A stretch of DNA of 64,000 bases. Source: Trichopria drosophilae. Its lineage: Eukaryota; Arthropoda; Insecta; Hymenoptera; Diapriidae. Made by a program: the position numbers and the translations under genes. The stretch spans positions 99,604,501 through 99,668,500 of the forward strand of contig CM059585.1 in assembly GCA_030407085.1 (NCBI GenBank). Reading direction: 5' to 3'. Within the stretch, counting starts at the first letter, position 1. Each line of letters starts with the position of its first letter. The notes below the pieces were generated by a model. That model was not told where the DNA came from. It made no database searches and was given only the letters and a program-made list of their open reading frames with translations. Positions 35,643 to 46,560 of this stretch are shown here, piece after piece.

Positions 35643-36161
35643 ATCTTGGTATTTTTCGGTTATTATATTTAAGTGGATAATAATAAATATTGTAAACAAT
35701 AATATTGTAAATAATTGCGTAACTATGATATCAGAACGCGACACTCTTAACTATTATTTAAATGTATGTAGAGCTATCGTATTTTGAAGTTCGTTCGTTT
35801 TTCTTAAAGTTTGTTTTTTCATATTTCTAGTTTTTTTCATCCCAAAACATTAAGAAATTGAAAAAAACTATGTTCAGAATATTAAAAAAATGTTTGCGTC
35901 CGGGGAAAGCGATCAAGACCGCACTGATGTGCACACTTGATCGTCCGTGCGAAACGCATTTTTAACAGTTTAATAACACGTACAACAGGGATATTTTTCA
36001 ACATTCTCAATAGTAAAATGTTTTTTTCTGGCTACATAAATTAAAATAATAATTACGAGTGTCGCGTGAACTGATATCACGATTAAGCAATTATTTACAA
36101 TATTATTGTTTACAATATTTATTATTGTCCACTTATTTATAATGACCGCAAAATACCAAGA
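35643..36161. mobile_element. Fold-back element, ~105-bp arms
   Basis: The arms at 35643-35746 and 36057-36161 are reverse complements and share AATATTGTAAACAATAATAT and GCGACACTC. The spacer of about 310 bp holds a smaller hairpin near 35918-35945 (GATCAAG...CTTGATC). Noncoding. Confidence 0.8.
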
Positions 36162-36370
36162 CCTTCTCCATTTTAAGATTTTGCAGTCGAGCGAGCTTGT
36201 TCCCCTTCTACTGATCTGGAACGTTTTTCCCAATACAGTATTTCTCAATAGTTCCGCTAAGCAAAATGCAAAATAATCGTCTTGTATCCCTTCATAGTAG
36301 TTTTTTTTCTAGACTTGCAATATGAAAAGTGCAATACCAAAGACAACAGAATTTAATATAACACTGATAA

Positions 36371-36983
36371 TATATGAGTAATTCTACAGAACTTTTAACT
36401 TCTCACTGTTCAAAATCATCAAAAATTAGTCGCACACTAATGGGATTTGATAATTTTTAGATACCTCCTACAAAGTTAGTTTATGAGGCACATGTATGCC
36501 ATGCATCTTATTTTTGGGGGCTTTTAGTGTAGAATTATTCTATAAAACTAAGAATTCAAGAAATAAAAAGTTATCTTCTCCATATTGAAAAAAGTAATAA
36601 ATTCTCGAATTTGAAATAATCGGTGGACGCTTACATTTTAAGCTGCACAATTTTTTAGAAGATGAGCACACTCTTGGCATGTTGTTTATTGAAACTCCAA
36701 GATTATACGAAGATTCTCTGAAATTGAATATTATTTACTTTTTTTTTAGTGATATCAAAATGAAATTGTTAGATTGTACGTTGTGAAATTCAGTAAAAAT
36801 CGTACTTTACGTTCGTTTTTCTTCTTTCCAGTGGATTATTATCTTAAAAAATCATATATGGGCTAAAATTTTAATGCATCGTAAAAAAAGAATCTTGATC
36901 GTTTAGTTCGATATTCATTTGTTTGCAAGATACATCGTCGCGTACTATAAAAGTTAAAGGTTCTGTAGAATTACTCATATATA
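36371..36983. mobile_element. TIR element, ~32-bp inverted repeats
   Basis: ATATGAGTAATTCTACAGAA (left) is mirrored by TTCTGTAGAATTACTCATAT (right), and the match continues into AAGTTAAA. The interior of about 550 bp is AT-rich and noncoding. Confidence 0.75.
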
Positions 36984-36984
36984 G

Positions 36985-37660
36985 TAATATTAATGAATAC
37001 TGAATTTAAACTAATTTTATAGGAACATGTCACCTCACAACAATTAAATAAATAAAACGCTCTCGGGGTCAAGTTTGGCATACCGGCATTATTGCAAGAA
37101 AGCGAGAAAAATTTTCCGCGGACGAGTAAAAAGTGAAGGAACCCGCGATCTTGGGAAAACATTGCCCCTTCCGCGTTGTTCGGAACTATTCAGAGGGTTG
37201 ACTGCATTAAAATTTTAAGGTGCTATTTGCACCTGTTAAAACAGCGAAAACAACTTGGTACTTAAGGGTTCAATTTTTGTTATAGATCAAATTATTATTA
37301 AAAGTATCACAGAATTACTGATACATATACAGAAGAACGGAGAGTTAACCCCTTCGTTGCGGATAACAAAGATCTTTGTCATTTAGGACTTTTCTCTGAC
37401 TGTGGCAAAAACGCAAATCTTTGTCATGAGATAAATTTGTCTAATGAAATCAATAATGTATCCAATTTTAAAAATCGACCATTTATAGACAGTGTGAGGC
37501 ATACCGAACAATGCCGTTGCCCTTTTTCAAAAACATGATGTCAAACAAACATTCAAGTTCTTAAAATATGTTGTTTTTACGATTTTGTAAAAATCTTTGA
37601 CATGAACTGATACCGTATTAGGTCAATTTCTGCATTAAAAAATAATGAAATCGATTGAAA
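36985..37660. other. AT-rich noncoding stretch
   Basis: Nothing recognised; one 63-codon minus-strand frame without motif. Confidence 0.45.
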
Positions 37661-38300
37661 CGTTCTACTCAGGGGTTTTCGAGGTCGCTAATTACAAATA
37701 TGATGATATATTTTGAAAATTCAAAATGGCGGATCAAATATGGCCTACAAATTTTCCAAAAATCAAATCACATTGCTTGAAACTTGCTACACTTAGGGGT
37801 TTTGACGTTGCTGATTACAAATCTGATGATATATTTGGGAAATTCGACATATAATATCTACTGTAACGGTGTTATTTACTACCCCGTTGCAATTACCGAT
37901 CATGATTAATTAATGACGATTTAGTGAAGATTCTTTACCGATAGATTTTAGTATAATATTTTACATGCACTGGTAACTCGTAACTCTAGGTGAACTGGTG
38001 CACTGGGAATGAATTCTGACATTTCTAAATCATGATTATAATAGGATTTTATCTATGTTTTCTTTTTTGAAATTTGGGATAATAAGATTTTAGATATCGC
38101 TGATGACGATACCGATATTGGTTTTACGAATTTCAAAATGGCGGCCATCATGATGTAAAAACGCAACAATTTAATGAATTTTCAAATTTTTGTCTGCCAT
38201 ATTGGATCCGCCATTTTGAATTTTGAAAATCTGATTCCGGGTTCGTAATCGGCGACCCCGAAAACCCCCCGAGTAGCAAATTTGAAGTCAATAAAACGTA
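37660..38300 (+). repeat. ~121-bp GGCGG family, tandem-like cluster
   Basis: GGGGTTTTCGAGGTCGCTAA at 37673 recurs as GGGGTTTTGACGTTGCTGAT at about 37795, a spacing near 122 bp. CAAAATGGCGGATCAAATAT at 37726, CAAAATGGCGGCCATCATG near 38130 and ATTGGATCCGCCATTTTG near 38203 mark further units, the last inverted. Noncoding. Confidence 0.75.
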
Positions 38301-39660
38301 AAGAAGAAAATGTTTCAAAGGGTTAAAAAAGATTTGATTTCAATTTTTTCGTATATTCTTTTTGCAATAAGTTTGAAACAAATTAATATTTTAAGCTACA
38401 ATTTGGCAGAAAGGCTCATCTTTGCACCTGCTGCAAGTATTCTGGGTCATTCTTCGAAAAAGTGTAAAATCGACGTATTTTTTTTTTCTCAAAATAAAAG
38501 ATTATAAAAATTAAAGTTTAAAGTTTATATATATTCATTGGCTTGCTAATTACGTAAATACGAAGTAATAATGCAGCAGCCATCGATACGCGTGAAATAT
38601 GCAAGTAATTTAATTTTTTAATGAAAATTTTATTTAAAAATGGCGAAATGTTCACTCTTAGCGAATGAGTGAATCATAAAGAGTAAGAATAAAAATAGTA
38701 ACTTAATAACATTTATTTTCTAAAACTCAAAACAGTTAAAATTATTATGGAAAATTATAAATTGATATGTTTAGTTATTTTAGCGATGTAAAAAAAAGTT
38801 TTGATTATCGCATATTACTGATGATGCGCGTTTAATACTGAAAGTAGTTAAGAAAAATCCGTTCTATCACTAATCAGAACGGAATTTCTGTAAATCACTA
38901 CAATTGCCCGGGAGGCTTACATGTCAACGTATTAACCATGTTAACATAAGAACAAAATAAATTTCGGTCAAATGTACTTCATCTTTTCTTTATATTTTAA
39001 GATATTACTCGCTTTCTTAACATGCTAAATTAGCGTCGCAAATATGACAGGAGGCTTACAAGGAATAAACGTACTGGCATTAGTTCTAACAATATTACGA
39101 AATTTGGGTTTAAATTAGTTTTGAAATCAGTAATATTATACACACAATCCATAGTCTTAAAGTAATCGAAATTGTAGAACGATTGTCTGTATCTACATTT
39201 AATTTTGTTTGTACTGGAAATGGCATGTATTCTGTACTTACTTTCATTTTTTAAAACATGGGGACACATTTTACAAAGCCTTAACAATTTTCAGGGATGT
39301 TATAGTGAAATTTTCACCGCACTATTTGTTCGTTATAAGTAAAACAGATCATAACCAGTTTTAAACAAATTTAATCATTCACATGAAAGAAAATGACAGG
39401 GATCGAAAACGTGTTATTTATACCTGAGGACAGCCAGGAGGCTTACATTTCGGACCTTTAGCAGTATGTCAAAATTTTATGATGCGGTTTGAACAAATTA
39501 TCTCTTGTGCAATGTTTACATAAAAGTATAAGGCGCAAGAAAACAAATGTTTGGAGAATATAAATTCCATTATTTGGTTAAAATATTAAGTGGAGACATA
39601 AAGTTACACTTTTCTGGAGAATGACCCTTCTAAAACAAAATCTGAAACCCGACTCCGAAA
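38300..39660. other. AT-rich noncoding stretch
   Basis: The phrase GGAGGCTTACA recurs at about 38911, 39051 and 39430 without clear element borders. Small frames have no motif. Confidence 0.45.
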
Positions 39661-40649
39661 CGTCCAAATAAACATGCAGGTAACTGAAATGTGCCGTTCA
39701 GGTAACGTGGAATAGATGGCCGGTAACTATTGATGTAATGTTAATACATAGTTGACTAATGTCCCGTCTTTACGGTAACTTTTAGTCACTGAAAGGTGAC
39801 TATTAGTTGTTGTACATAGGTAACTGAAAGTTGTCTAAAAGGTGACTATTTTCAAATTTATGAAAAATATATAAAAAAAGATATATATCACAAATATATG
39901 GGCATTGTTCTAGAACTTTTAAACTTTATGTTGTCGCTCATTATGATACCATAAAAATTTTAAATATAACTTTGTAACACTACAGATCAACAAATTTTTG
40001 TTCGATTTACATGTAATAAGTGTTTATTACTAATTACAGATATGTAGGAAACAATGAGAGTAAATAAAAGTAGTGAATTTGCCTGTTTTTGGTGCGCGAC
40101 ACTCACTACATTTTTTCAGTTTTAACACTGAAACTTTTTTAACATTTTTTTCATGGTCTGTGGTTTTTTGTGGAAGTATTTGGGGATGTAAACAAATGAA
40201 AAATCCTTAACTTAATGATGTGCCTCACTGAGGAATAAAATTATATACCTTCAAACTTGCGAGATAACTTTTTTTTATAGTTGACAATTTAGCAATCAAC
40301 CTTAGATAATTGTTTTCACATTGGTTTTTAAGAAACCACACAACAGGGGTACATTACCTATATGATAAGAAGTAATTCGAGCCTTTGCCCGAATGTGTGC
40401 CACCTATACATAAAAAATGCGACCACGTCAAACTTTAAATTTCCAAGCGAAACTCACTTTGAAAAATCAAATTATTTAATGGCACATCTACAAATTAGCT
40501 TCTAAGTACTTTGGAATCATTGTGATCTTTTCTCCTATGTTATTAAAGTATTTATAACTTTTGTGTTTTTTTAATACAACAAAAAACACACTTTTTGACA
40601 ATAATAAAATGAGTATTCTTTACAAATCGTTTTAATTTTTTGGTATCCG

Positions 40650-40830
40650 TAATGTTAAATCATGTATTTGGATTTCAAATTTTAATGAAAACTGACTTTG
40701 GATTTGTAATCAGTGGCCTCAAAAACCCTAACATATCAAATTTTATAAAAATCAAAGAAATTTTGTAAAAATAGTCCGCCATATTTAATCCATTATTTTA
40801 AATTTGAATAACTATTAACTAGACGTTTAA
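40650..40830 (+). repeat. Copy of the ~121-bp GGCGG family
   Basis: GATTTGTAATCAGTGGCCTCAAAAACCCTAAC and CCGCCATATTTAATCC phrases place this as a degenerate copy inside the 2.6-kb element (described here in parts: GTAATCAGTGGCCTC and AGTCCGCCATATTTAATC). Confidence 0.5.
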
Positions 40831-41144
40831 TTTTATATACTAGCTTCTAAAAATTAGGCCATAAGCAAAAGAACTGAATTTTTTATGTATATTAAACGTT
40901 ACAAAACTAAAAACTAATTTTACGAGTAACGTAACATGTTACATTAAAAAAAAAATACATTGTGTATAAATGAGTCACGCAAGGTTTTTCCTGTCATTTG
41001 ATCAATTCTAAAGCCAATAAAATTAATTTCATGAATGTGCCTAAAAAAAAATGCAATTTTCTTCAACCTCAAAGTTTAAAAGTTCTAGAACAATGCCCAT
41101 ATACACTTTAGTTATGTGTACATACTTTTATTGGGATGGTAACC

Positions 41145-41814
41145 TACACTGTTAGAAATATTCAGAAATTTCGGATACTTTTATGTTACCGAAGTAACAA
41201 AATTTTACTAAATCCTGTAACAGAAAAAACCATTACGTTATATTATCAGAAAATTACGAAACTGTAACAGAAATTTCAGAAGGAATCAGTGAAACACGGT
41301 GACGTAGACGCTAGGTGCGACCGCGCACCCATTGGAGAAGTGGAAGTTTTAAATCGGTCATAAAGGATTCCTCGGTCAACCATCAGTACTTTATAACGAG
41401 TGTCATCCGAATGTTCTTGAATTGTAAAATGTTGATTCTTATTAGTAGGAAAGCAATAAATAGATATGTATCGTATTTTTTCTACCCTGATGCACATTTA
41501 CAAAATAGTGTTGTTTTTATTAAAATTTCTATTTTTAATAACAGGGTAGTCGTCCCCAAACGAAGGACAATAAATCATAGAAAACACAAAAAAATATGAA
41601 GAAGCAAACAAATTTTACTCCCTTTATACTATTCTGTTACTGTAATTGAAAATTCTGAAACTGTAACAAAATTTTCTGAAATATGTAACCGAAGCTTTTT
41701 ACGGTTACCGTTTCCGAAATTTCTGTTCATGTTTCGTAAAATTCTGAAACGGTAATCGTAAAAAGCTTCAGTTACATGTTTCAGAAAATTGCTATAGAAA
41801 TTTCTTACAGTGTA
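41145..41814. mobile_element. Nested TIR element (TACACTGT ends)
   Basis: The left end TACACTGTTAGAAATATTCA and the right end, reverse-complemented TACACTGTAAGAAATTTCTA, match. Subterminal CTGTAACAGAAATTTC and CGGTTACCGTTTCCG units are repeated on both sides. Noncoding; inserted in the 39663-42272 element. Its terminal style resembles the elements at 23695 and 48422. Confidence 0.75.
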
Positions 41815-42319
41815 GATCGAGCATTCCGAGCATCTATTTCGAGTTATCTGAAAGTCGCATTTCTATTGGGATATTAACGTATATGTATATGTTAGAGAAA
41901 CGGATTTCAAATATACCGGACACTTAGAATCCCTTGTACTTGCGAGAAAGTTTTATAGTTCGCTATCTAACGGCCCATAAGTGTATCAAAAAATGATAAC
42001 GTTGAGATACAATTTTTCATGTAACCTAAAGTTACATTGTCAGTTATCCGAAAGATATATTTCAGACATATCTGACGGATAACTACATAAAGGTAACTAG
42101 TATTATTACTTTTCACGCGCATTTAAGTGCATCTGAAAATAGCTGCCTTTTAGTTGCCGTTTGAAAGGTAACTATGAAAGCGTGCCGCACATAGGCACCT
42201 TAAAGGTAAGACAAAAAGATGACTTTCAAAAGTCATCTATCAGATAACCAGTAGTCAGGCGTGTTTATTGGGGTGGGTGATTTCACTTGGAATGCCCCTA
42301 TATTCAAAAATTGGCGGGA

Positions 42320-43299
42320 TTAAAAAAAGACATAGATACGCGACCACCGCCGCGATGTCGTCCGTCTCGCCGTTCTTTGTGGGTGCGACAGAGATGGAAC
42401 GATGCCCCAGGTCCGAAGAGAAAGAGAGAAAGCGATTGAGAGCGGGAGGCGCTATATACCGCGACCAGTGCTGCCAGCACGGAAGTCACATACGATGGCG
42501 ATACGGGGCGACGCCACTTGCCTGCCTCGCTTGCTCCCTCCAAAAGTGTGCGTGTATTGGCAACATTGTTTTTTGGTAGTTTACAAATAAAATGGCCGAT
42601 ATATGAGGCTATTTTGTACTATGATTGAAATGTGCGATTTAGTGAAATTAGCGAATAACGGATAAGTGCGCGCGTGAGAAAAGGAAAAGTTTTAAAAACG
42701 CCGGTTCTTAGTAAAGGACGTAGAGTGCCGAGACCGTGGGAGTGTCGCGGTAGGAAGCTAGAGGTTGCACATCCGCGGATCACCCGTGGACGCCGCGACC
42801 GAGTGAGAGAACGCGAGGCGCCGTCCGTTGCCTTCGCGCCTTCCACGCGACCTTTCCCGCCTGCACTCCGCCGACGACGAGGACGCCACCGTGGTGCCTG
42901 GTGAATTCTACGTCTGGTGGTTACGGGGTACCTTCGTATCCGCCACCCGGGGGAACACGAGTTTACCGTGCGGTATTTTGACGAGGTGCCGTGGGCACCC
43001 CACCCCCTATCCCCCCTACTCCCCCCATTTTGGAGAAATTCACCGACGAACCACTTCGGGGTCTCCTTCGAGGTTACCCGGAGCGACCGTATCAACGGTT
43101 TCACTAGGAGCTATGAACCTCGCCGGGGGAAGGCCCGGCCGGGAGACTGGAGCGTGACGCGTGCTTTGCTCTGGATCCACTCAAGATATTTCCCGCCGAG
43201 ACATTCGTCATCGAGGTCCAGGTAGGCGACGAAGATGCGTTGACCGAAACAGAGGGGCGCATCGCTTCGACTGCCAGCCAGAGCACCCCTCTTACCACC
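42320..43299 (+). promoter_or_regulatory. CpG-rich promoter and 5' leader of zinc-finger gene
   Basis: The block is much richer in GC and CpG than its surroundings and lies directly upstream of the zinc-finger coding exon. A TATATA-like site occurs in GGCGCTATATACCGCG (about 42447-42462), with GA-rich sequence before it. Frames up to 161 codons occur on both strands, but their overlap on all frames shows GC-driven lack of stops. From 43117 the zinc-finger frame is open without an ATG. A donor-like CAG-GTAGGC at 43219-43224 may mark alternative splicing of the leader. Confidence 0.5.
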
Positions 43300-45495
43300 A
43301 TGTGCACCACACCTGGGAACACTGGTGCTGGGTTCGGGTATGCCTGGTCCTTCAGCGGACCGGGTAACGATACCCGTGAAACAACCCAAGGGGACCTCGG
43401 AGGTACGATTAGTTATGCGGCGGTGAACAACAATCAGGATCAGGGCTCGAGTCAGAAGGTACAGGTGGACGTCAAACCGGTCAAGATACAGAACAGCGTG
43501 CACCGGAGACCAATGTTTGCCATGAATGAAACTTGTCAACAAACACCTACGACGCATCATGGTCACACGCCGGGAGCACACAATCAAACGCACGCAGTAC
43601 GAACCAAGAAACTTCACGACGGTTTTACGTTGACCTGCGACAAAGGTGGTTGCAATTGCGACGCTACGCACTCTACTCCTCCTCCTTCTCTATTTTCCAA
43701 TACTCTAGTTTTCACGACGGATAAGCACGCAATGAGCAAACATTTTATGACTCCCATAGGACCTTTACAATTAACGGCAGAAGAGTGCAACGAGATCTTA
43801 ATGAAAAGAGCGGCGGCAGCTTCCAATCAAAGTAATAACGTAGCGGCGTGTCAAACGGACACGACGTCTCATTTCGGTCACGTATTAACACACGCGAATG
43901 CGACGCAAATGGACATCAAAACAAAGCAGCAGCAGGATATGGGGTCGCAAGTCCGGGTACCGAAGGAACGACCGTATTCGTGTACCGAATGTGGAAAGTC
44001 CTTCTTGTTGAAACATCATCTTACAACTCACGCAAGGGTTCATACCGGGGAGCGACCTCACATTTGTGTACACTGTGGAAAAAGTTTCGCGCACAAACAT
44101 TGTCTTCATACGCATCTTCTACTCCATAGCTCGGAACGACCTTTTCAGTGTCGAGAATGTAAAAAGTCTTTCACGTTAAAGCATCACCTTGTGACGCACA
44201 CTCGAGTACATACGCGCGAACGACCTTTTGTTTGTCCGGAGTGTGGTAAAGCCTTCCCTTTAAAGCGTCACCTAGTGACGCACAGCAAGTTCCATTCAGG
44301 CGAGAGACCCTTTGTTTGTGAAGAGTGTGGCGAGTCTTTTGCGCAAAAGGACCATTTAACCATGCATTCGCGCTTCCATGGTAGTTTACATCCGTTTGTT
44401 TGTCCCGACTGTGGCATCACCTTTCAAAGGAAATTTGAGTTGGTTAATCATGGTCGGTTGCATGGAAGAATACCTCACTCGTGTACAGTATGTGGCAAGG
44501 AGTTTCTACAAAAGAGGACTCTACTCGCGCATATGCGACTTCATACAGGTGAAACTCCGTTTGCTTGTACCGTGTGTGGAGAAGCATTCCCTCGGAAGTC
44601 GGACCTAATCGCCCATTCGAAGATTCACAATAGCAATACTAACACGGATGAAAAACCTCTCACATGTCGGTGAGTACAAAAACCGTCGCCAACTCTCTGG
44701 TACTTTAAAAGAATTGTTTACATTTCTTATTTCGTTCTTGTTTATTTTGTAGAGAATGCGGTTTGGACTTCCCTAACCGAGAAGCTCACACTTTGCATTT
44801 AAGGTTACACTCGGCTGACCGTGCGCTCGTTACGGATCTTTGCGGGCTCGCCGCTACTTTCCAACAAACTTCCGGGCATTTCCTTACGCCTAATACCTCG
44901 GGATCTCATCAGGTAATTATGAAATGATAACAAATAAGTATGGTGCGTGAGATTAAAAATGCAGTATTCACAGATGAACGGACCTATGGGTACGCCTGGT
45001 GTGAGCCATATGCACGGCGCGACGCAGACTTCGCCGCCAGTCGGGACTGGACCGAAGCCCAAACCTCACCTCTGTCCGGACTGCGGCCGTGGTTTCGCGC
45101 AAAAGCACGGCCTTTCGCAGCATCAGAGACGTCATTCGGACGGCAGTTGCCATATACGATCACACATCTGCGACAAATGTGGGAAAGCCTTCTTCCAAAA
45201 GAACCACTTGTTACTGCACCAGCGGCAGCACATGGATCCACCTCCGAGCATACTGCGTCAGCAGCAAAGGCAAGCAGCGCAGGCGGCTGCGCAGCAGGCA
45301 CAGCAGCAGGCTCAACAAGCACAACAGCAGCAAGTTCAACAACAAACCCCTCAACAACAGCAACAGGTGCAGCAGCAACAGGTACAACAGCAGCAGGCGC
45401 AGCAGGCTCAACAACAGACCTGTGCGGTCGACACAAAGACTATTCAGCTGCAAGCATTACAGCAACAAGTGCAACAGCAGGTGCAGCAGCAACAG

Positions 45496-45548
<53 letters not shown>

Positions 45549-45615
45549 GCAACAACAGCAGCAGCAAGCGTGCTCAGTGGACACAAAAGCAATACAGTTG
45601 AACGTCACCATGTGA
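43300..45615 (+). CDS. C2H2 zinc-finger protein with polyQ tail (3 exons)
   Basis: Probable nuclear DNA-binding transcription factor. Coding exons are 43300-44669, 44753-44912 and 44965-45615, about 726 aa. The start is the first in-frame ATG (context CCACCATGT), although the frame is open upstream to 43117 without ATG, so a longer form via a spliced exon is possible. Residues 1-225 are low complexity with no known domain. Eight C2H2 fingers (C-x2-C-x12-H-x3-H, TGERP-like linkers) run from residue 228. Finger 9 is split by intron 1: TGT at the end of exon 1 is its first Cys and exon 2 supplies C-x12-H-x3-H, which proves the junction. Fingers 10 and 11 (Cys547, Cys579) lie in exon 3, then a Gln-rich tail with 28 uninterrupted Gln and the C-terminus IQLNVTM. 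All zinc ligands look intact. It is not assigned to a named gene; a crol-like family is possible but unverified. Confidence 0.9.
44670..44752 (+). other. Intron 1 of zinc-finger gene (83 bp)
   Basis: The donor is TCG-GTGAGT at 44670 and the acceptor TTTATTTTGTAG ends at 44752, with a T-rich tract before it. Splicing restores the ninth finger exactly, in phase 2. Confidence 0.92.
44913..44973 (+). other. Intron 2 with two in-frame acceptors (52 or 61 bp)
   Basis: The donor is CAG-GTAATT at 44913. Two acceptors in the same phase are available: AATGCAG ending at 44964 and TTCACAG ending at 44973. They differ by codons for Tyr-Ser-Gln. Unspliced reading hits TGA at once, so this is an intron. 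The polypyrimidine tract is poor, and the 52-bp form is near the lower limit for insect introns. Confidence 0.75.
45484..45567 (+). repeat. PolyQ codon tract (28 CAG/CAA codons)
   Basis: There are 28 consecutive Gln codons mixing CAG and CAA, partly in a CAGCAGCAGCAACAACAA pattern. The CAA interruptions would reduce slippage compared with pure CAG. Opposite-strand and shifted frames through it encode runs of Cys, Leu, Ala or Ser and are shadows. The wider Gln-rich region begins near 45245. Confidence 0.97.
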
Positions 45616-45839
45616 GACGATGTAAAGAGAAGGGACTGGCGAGTCCTGGAATCGTTAGCACCCTCGAATGCGCACCCCGCTGCCACCCTCTGCACGCACT
45701 TCTCTTGTACTAACATAACTCAATAGTTATATTTATTATATCTAGAATCAAGTACGAAGTAATCGATTTTATTACAAGAGTATATATACATAAAAAAATA
45801 TACATATTATATTCTAACATGTAAGGCTTGTAACAAGAA

Positions 45840-45845
45840 AATAAA
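45840..45845 (+). terminator. Polyadenylation signal AATAAA
   Basis: AATAAA lies 225 bp after the zinc-finger stop codon in AT-rich DNA, so it is a plausible 3' end. A longer 3' UTR cannot be excluded. Confidence 0.5.
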
Positions 45846-46019
45846 AGTAATCATATATTAGTGTTTTACATATACTTTATAAATATTATATATAAAAAGT
45901 ATTTACTTTAGATACACAAAGTACTACGCTATAAGATACGAGACTATTTACTTCTATTACTAAAGAGAAACGAGAAAATTAGTTGCCTTATCGAGGGAAT
46001 TAAATTTTAAACATCGTTT

Positions 46020-46560
46020 TTATTTTTGTTTTTTTTTTTCTATTTGCGAGTGCACTTCCTCTCATTCTTCCGTCGTTCGTTCTCGATTCGCGTCGATACT
46101 CGGGAACGTCGAATGACCAGTGGAAAAAAAAAAAAAAAAAAGAAAAAGGAGAGTTTTGGAGCGTTTTTTTGTCGGTGTTGTGCTCGTGTGCGTGCGACAG
46201 GGACGGGAAGTGGGAGGGAAGAGTGAGAGAAAGAGAGAGAGACAGAGCATGAGGAGGGTGGCAGACACTGCGCACTTAGGAAGCATAAAGACCTGCTCAG
46301 AAATTCTTAGCGACGCAACACGTTGCTCCTTCCTTGTCGTGCGTATGCATAAGCGAGTGCGTACGTGCGTCTTTGATCAGCCGACGATCCCAGCATTCTA
46401 CGCTGAAGCAAGCCGACAAAGGACACTTCTCCAGCTTCTGTTTAGTGTCATGCCGATTGTTCTTTAGTTTTCTTTTTTTATCAACGCGCACGCTTATCTC
46501 TCCTTCTTCCCGTTCCTCGCGATCGTGGGACTTTTAAAAACGGAGTTTTCAAAAAAATTA
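46020..46560. other. GC-richer block with A18 and GA repeats
   Basis: The region contains an A-run of about 18 (46123-46140), a GAGAGA stretch (46222-46242) and several CpGs. Overlapping frames up to 115 codons on both strands have no domains. It could be extended 3' UTR of the zinc-finger gene or a downstream promoter-like region. I cannot decide. Confidence 0.35.

Larger units (their letters stand above)
39663..42272. mobile_element. 2.6-kb element with GGTAACT subterminal repeats
   Basis: The ends CCAAATAAACATGC (left) and, reverse-complemented from the right, CCAATAAACACGC are similar. Both subterminal regions are rich in GGTAACT, GGTGACT and AGTCACC type units. An inner inverted pair, GGCATTGTTCTAGAACTTTT (about 39900) and AAAAGTTCTAGAACAATGCC (about 41078), supports a fold-back layout. 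A second element is nested inside at 41145-41814. No transposase is recognisable. The right end lies about 50 bp before the GC-rich upstream region of the zinc-finger gene. Confidence 0.6.

Noticed and set aside
42619..43671. Minus-strand and alternative frames of 161 and 186 codons over the CpG-rich block
   Set aside because: GC-rich DNA lacks stops by chance; they overlap the well supported zinc-finger exon or its leader and show no domains.
44940..45716. Long Ala-, Ser/Asn-, Leu- and Cys-rich frames across the polyQ exon
   Set aside because: Shifted or antisense readings of CAG/CAA repeats; the Gln frame is fixed by two intact zinc fingers upstream.
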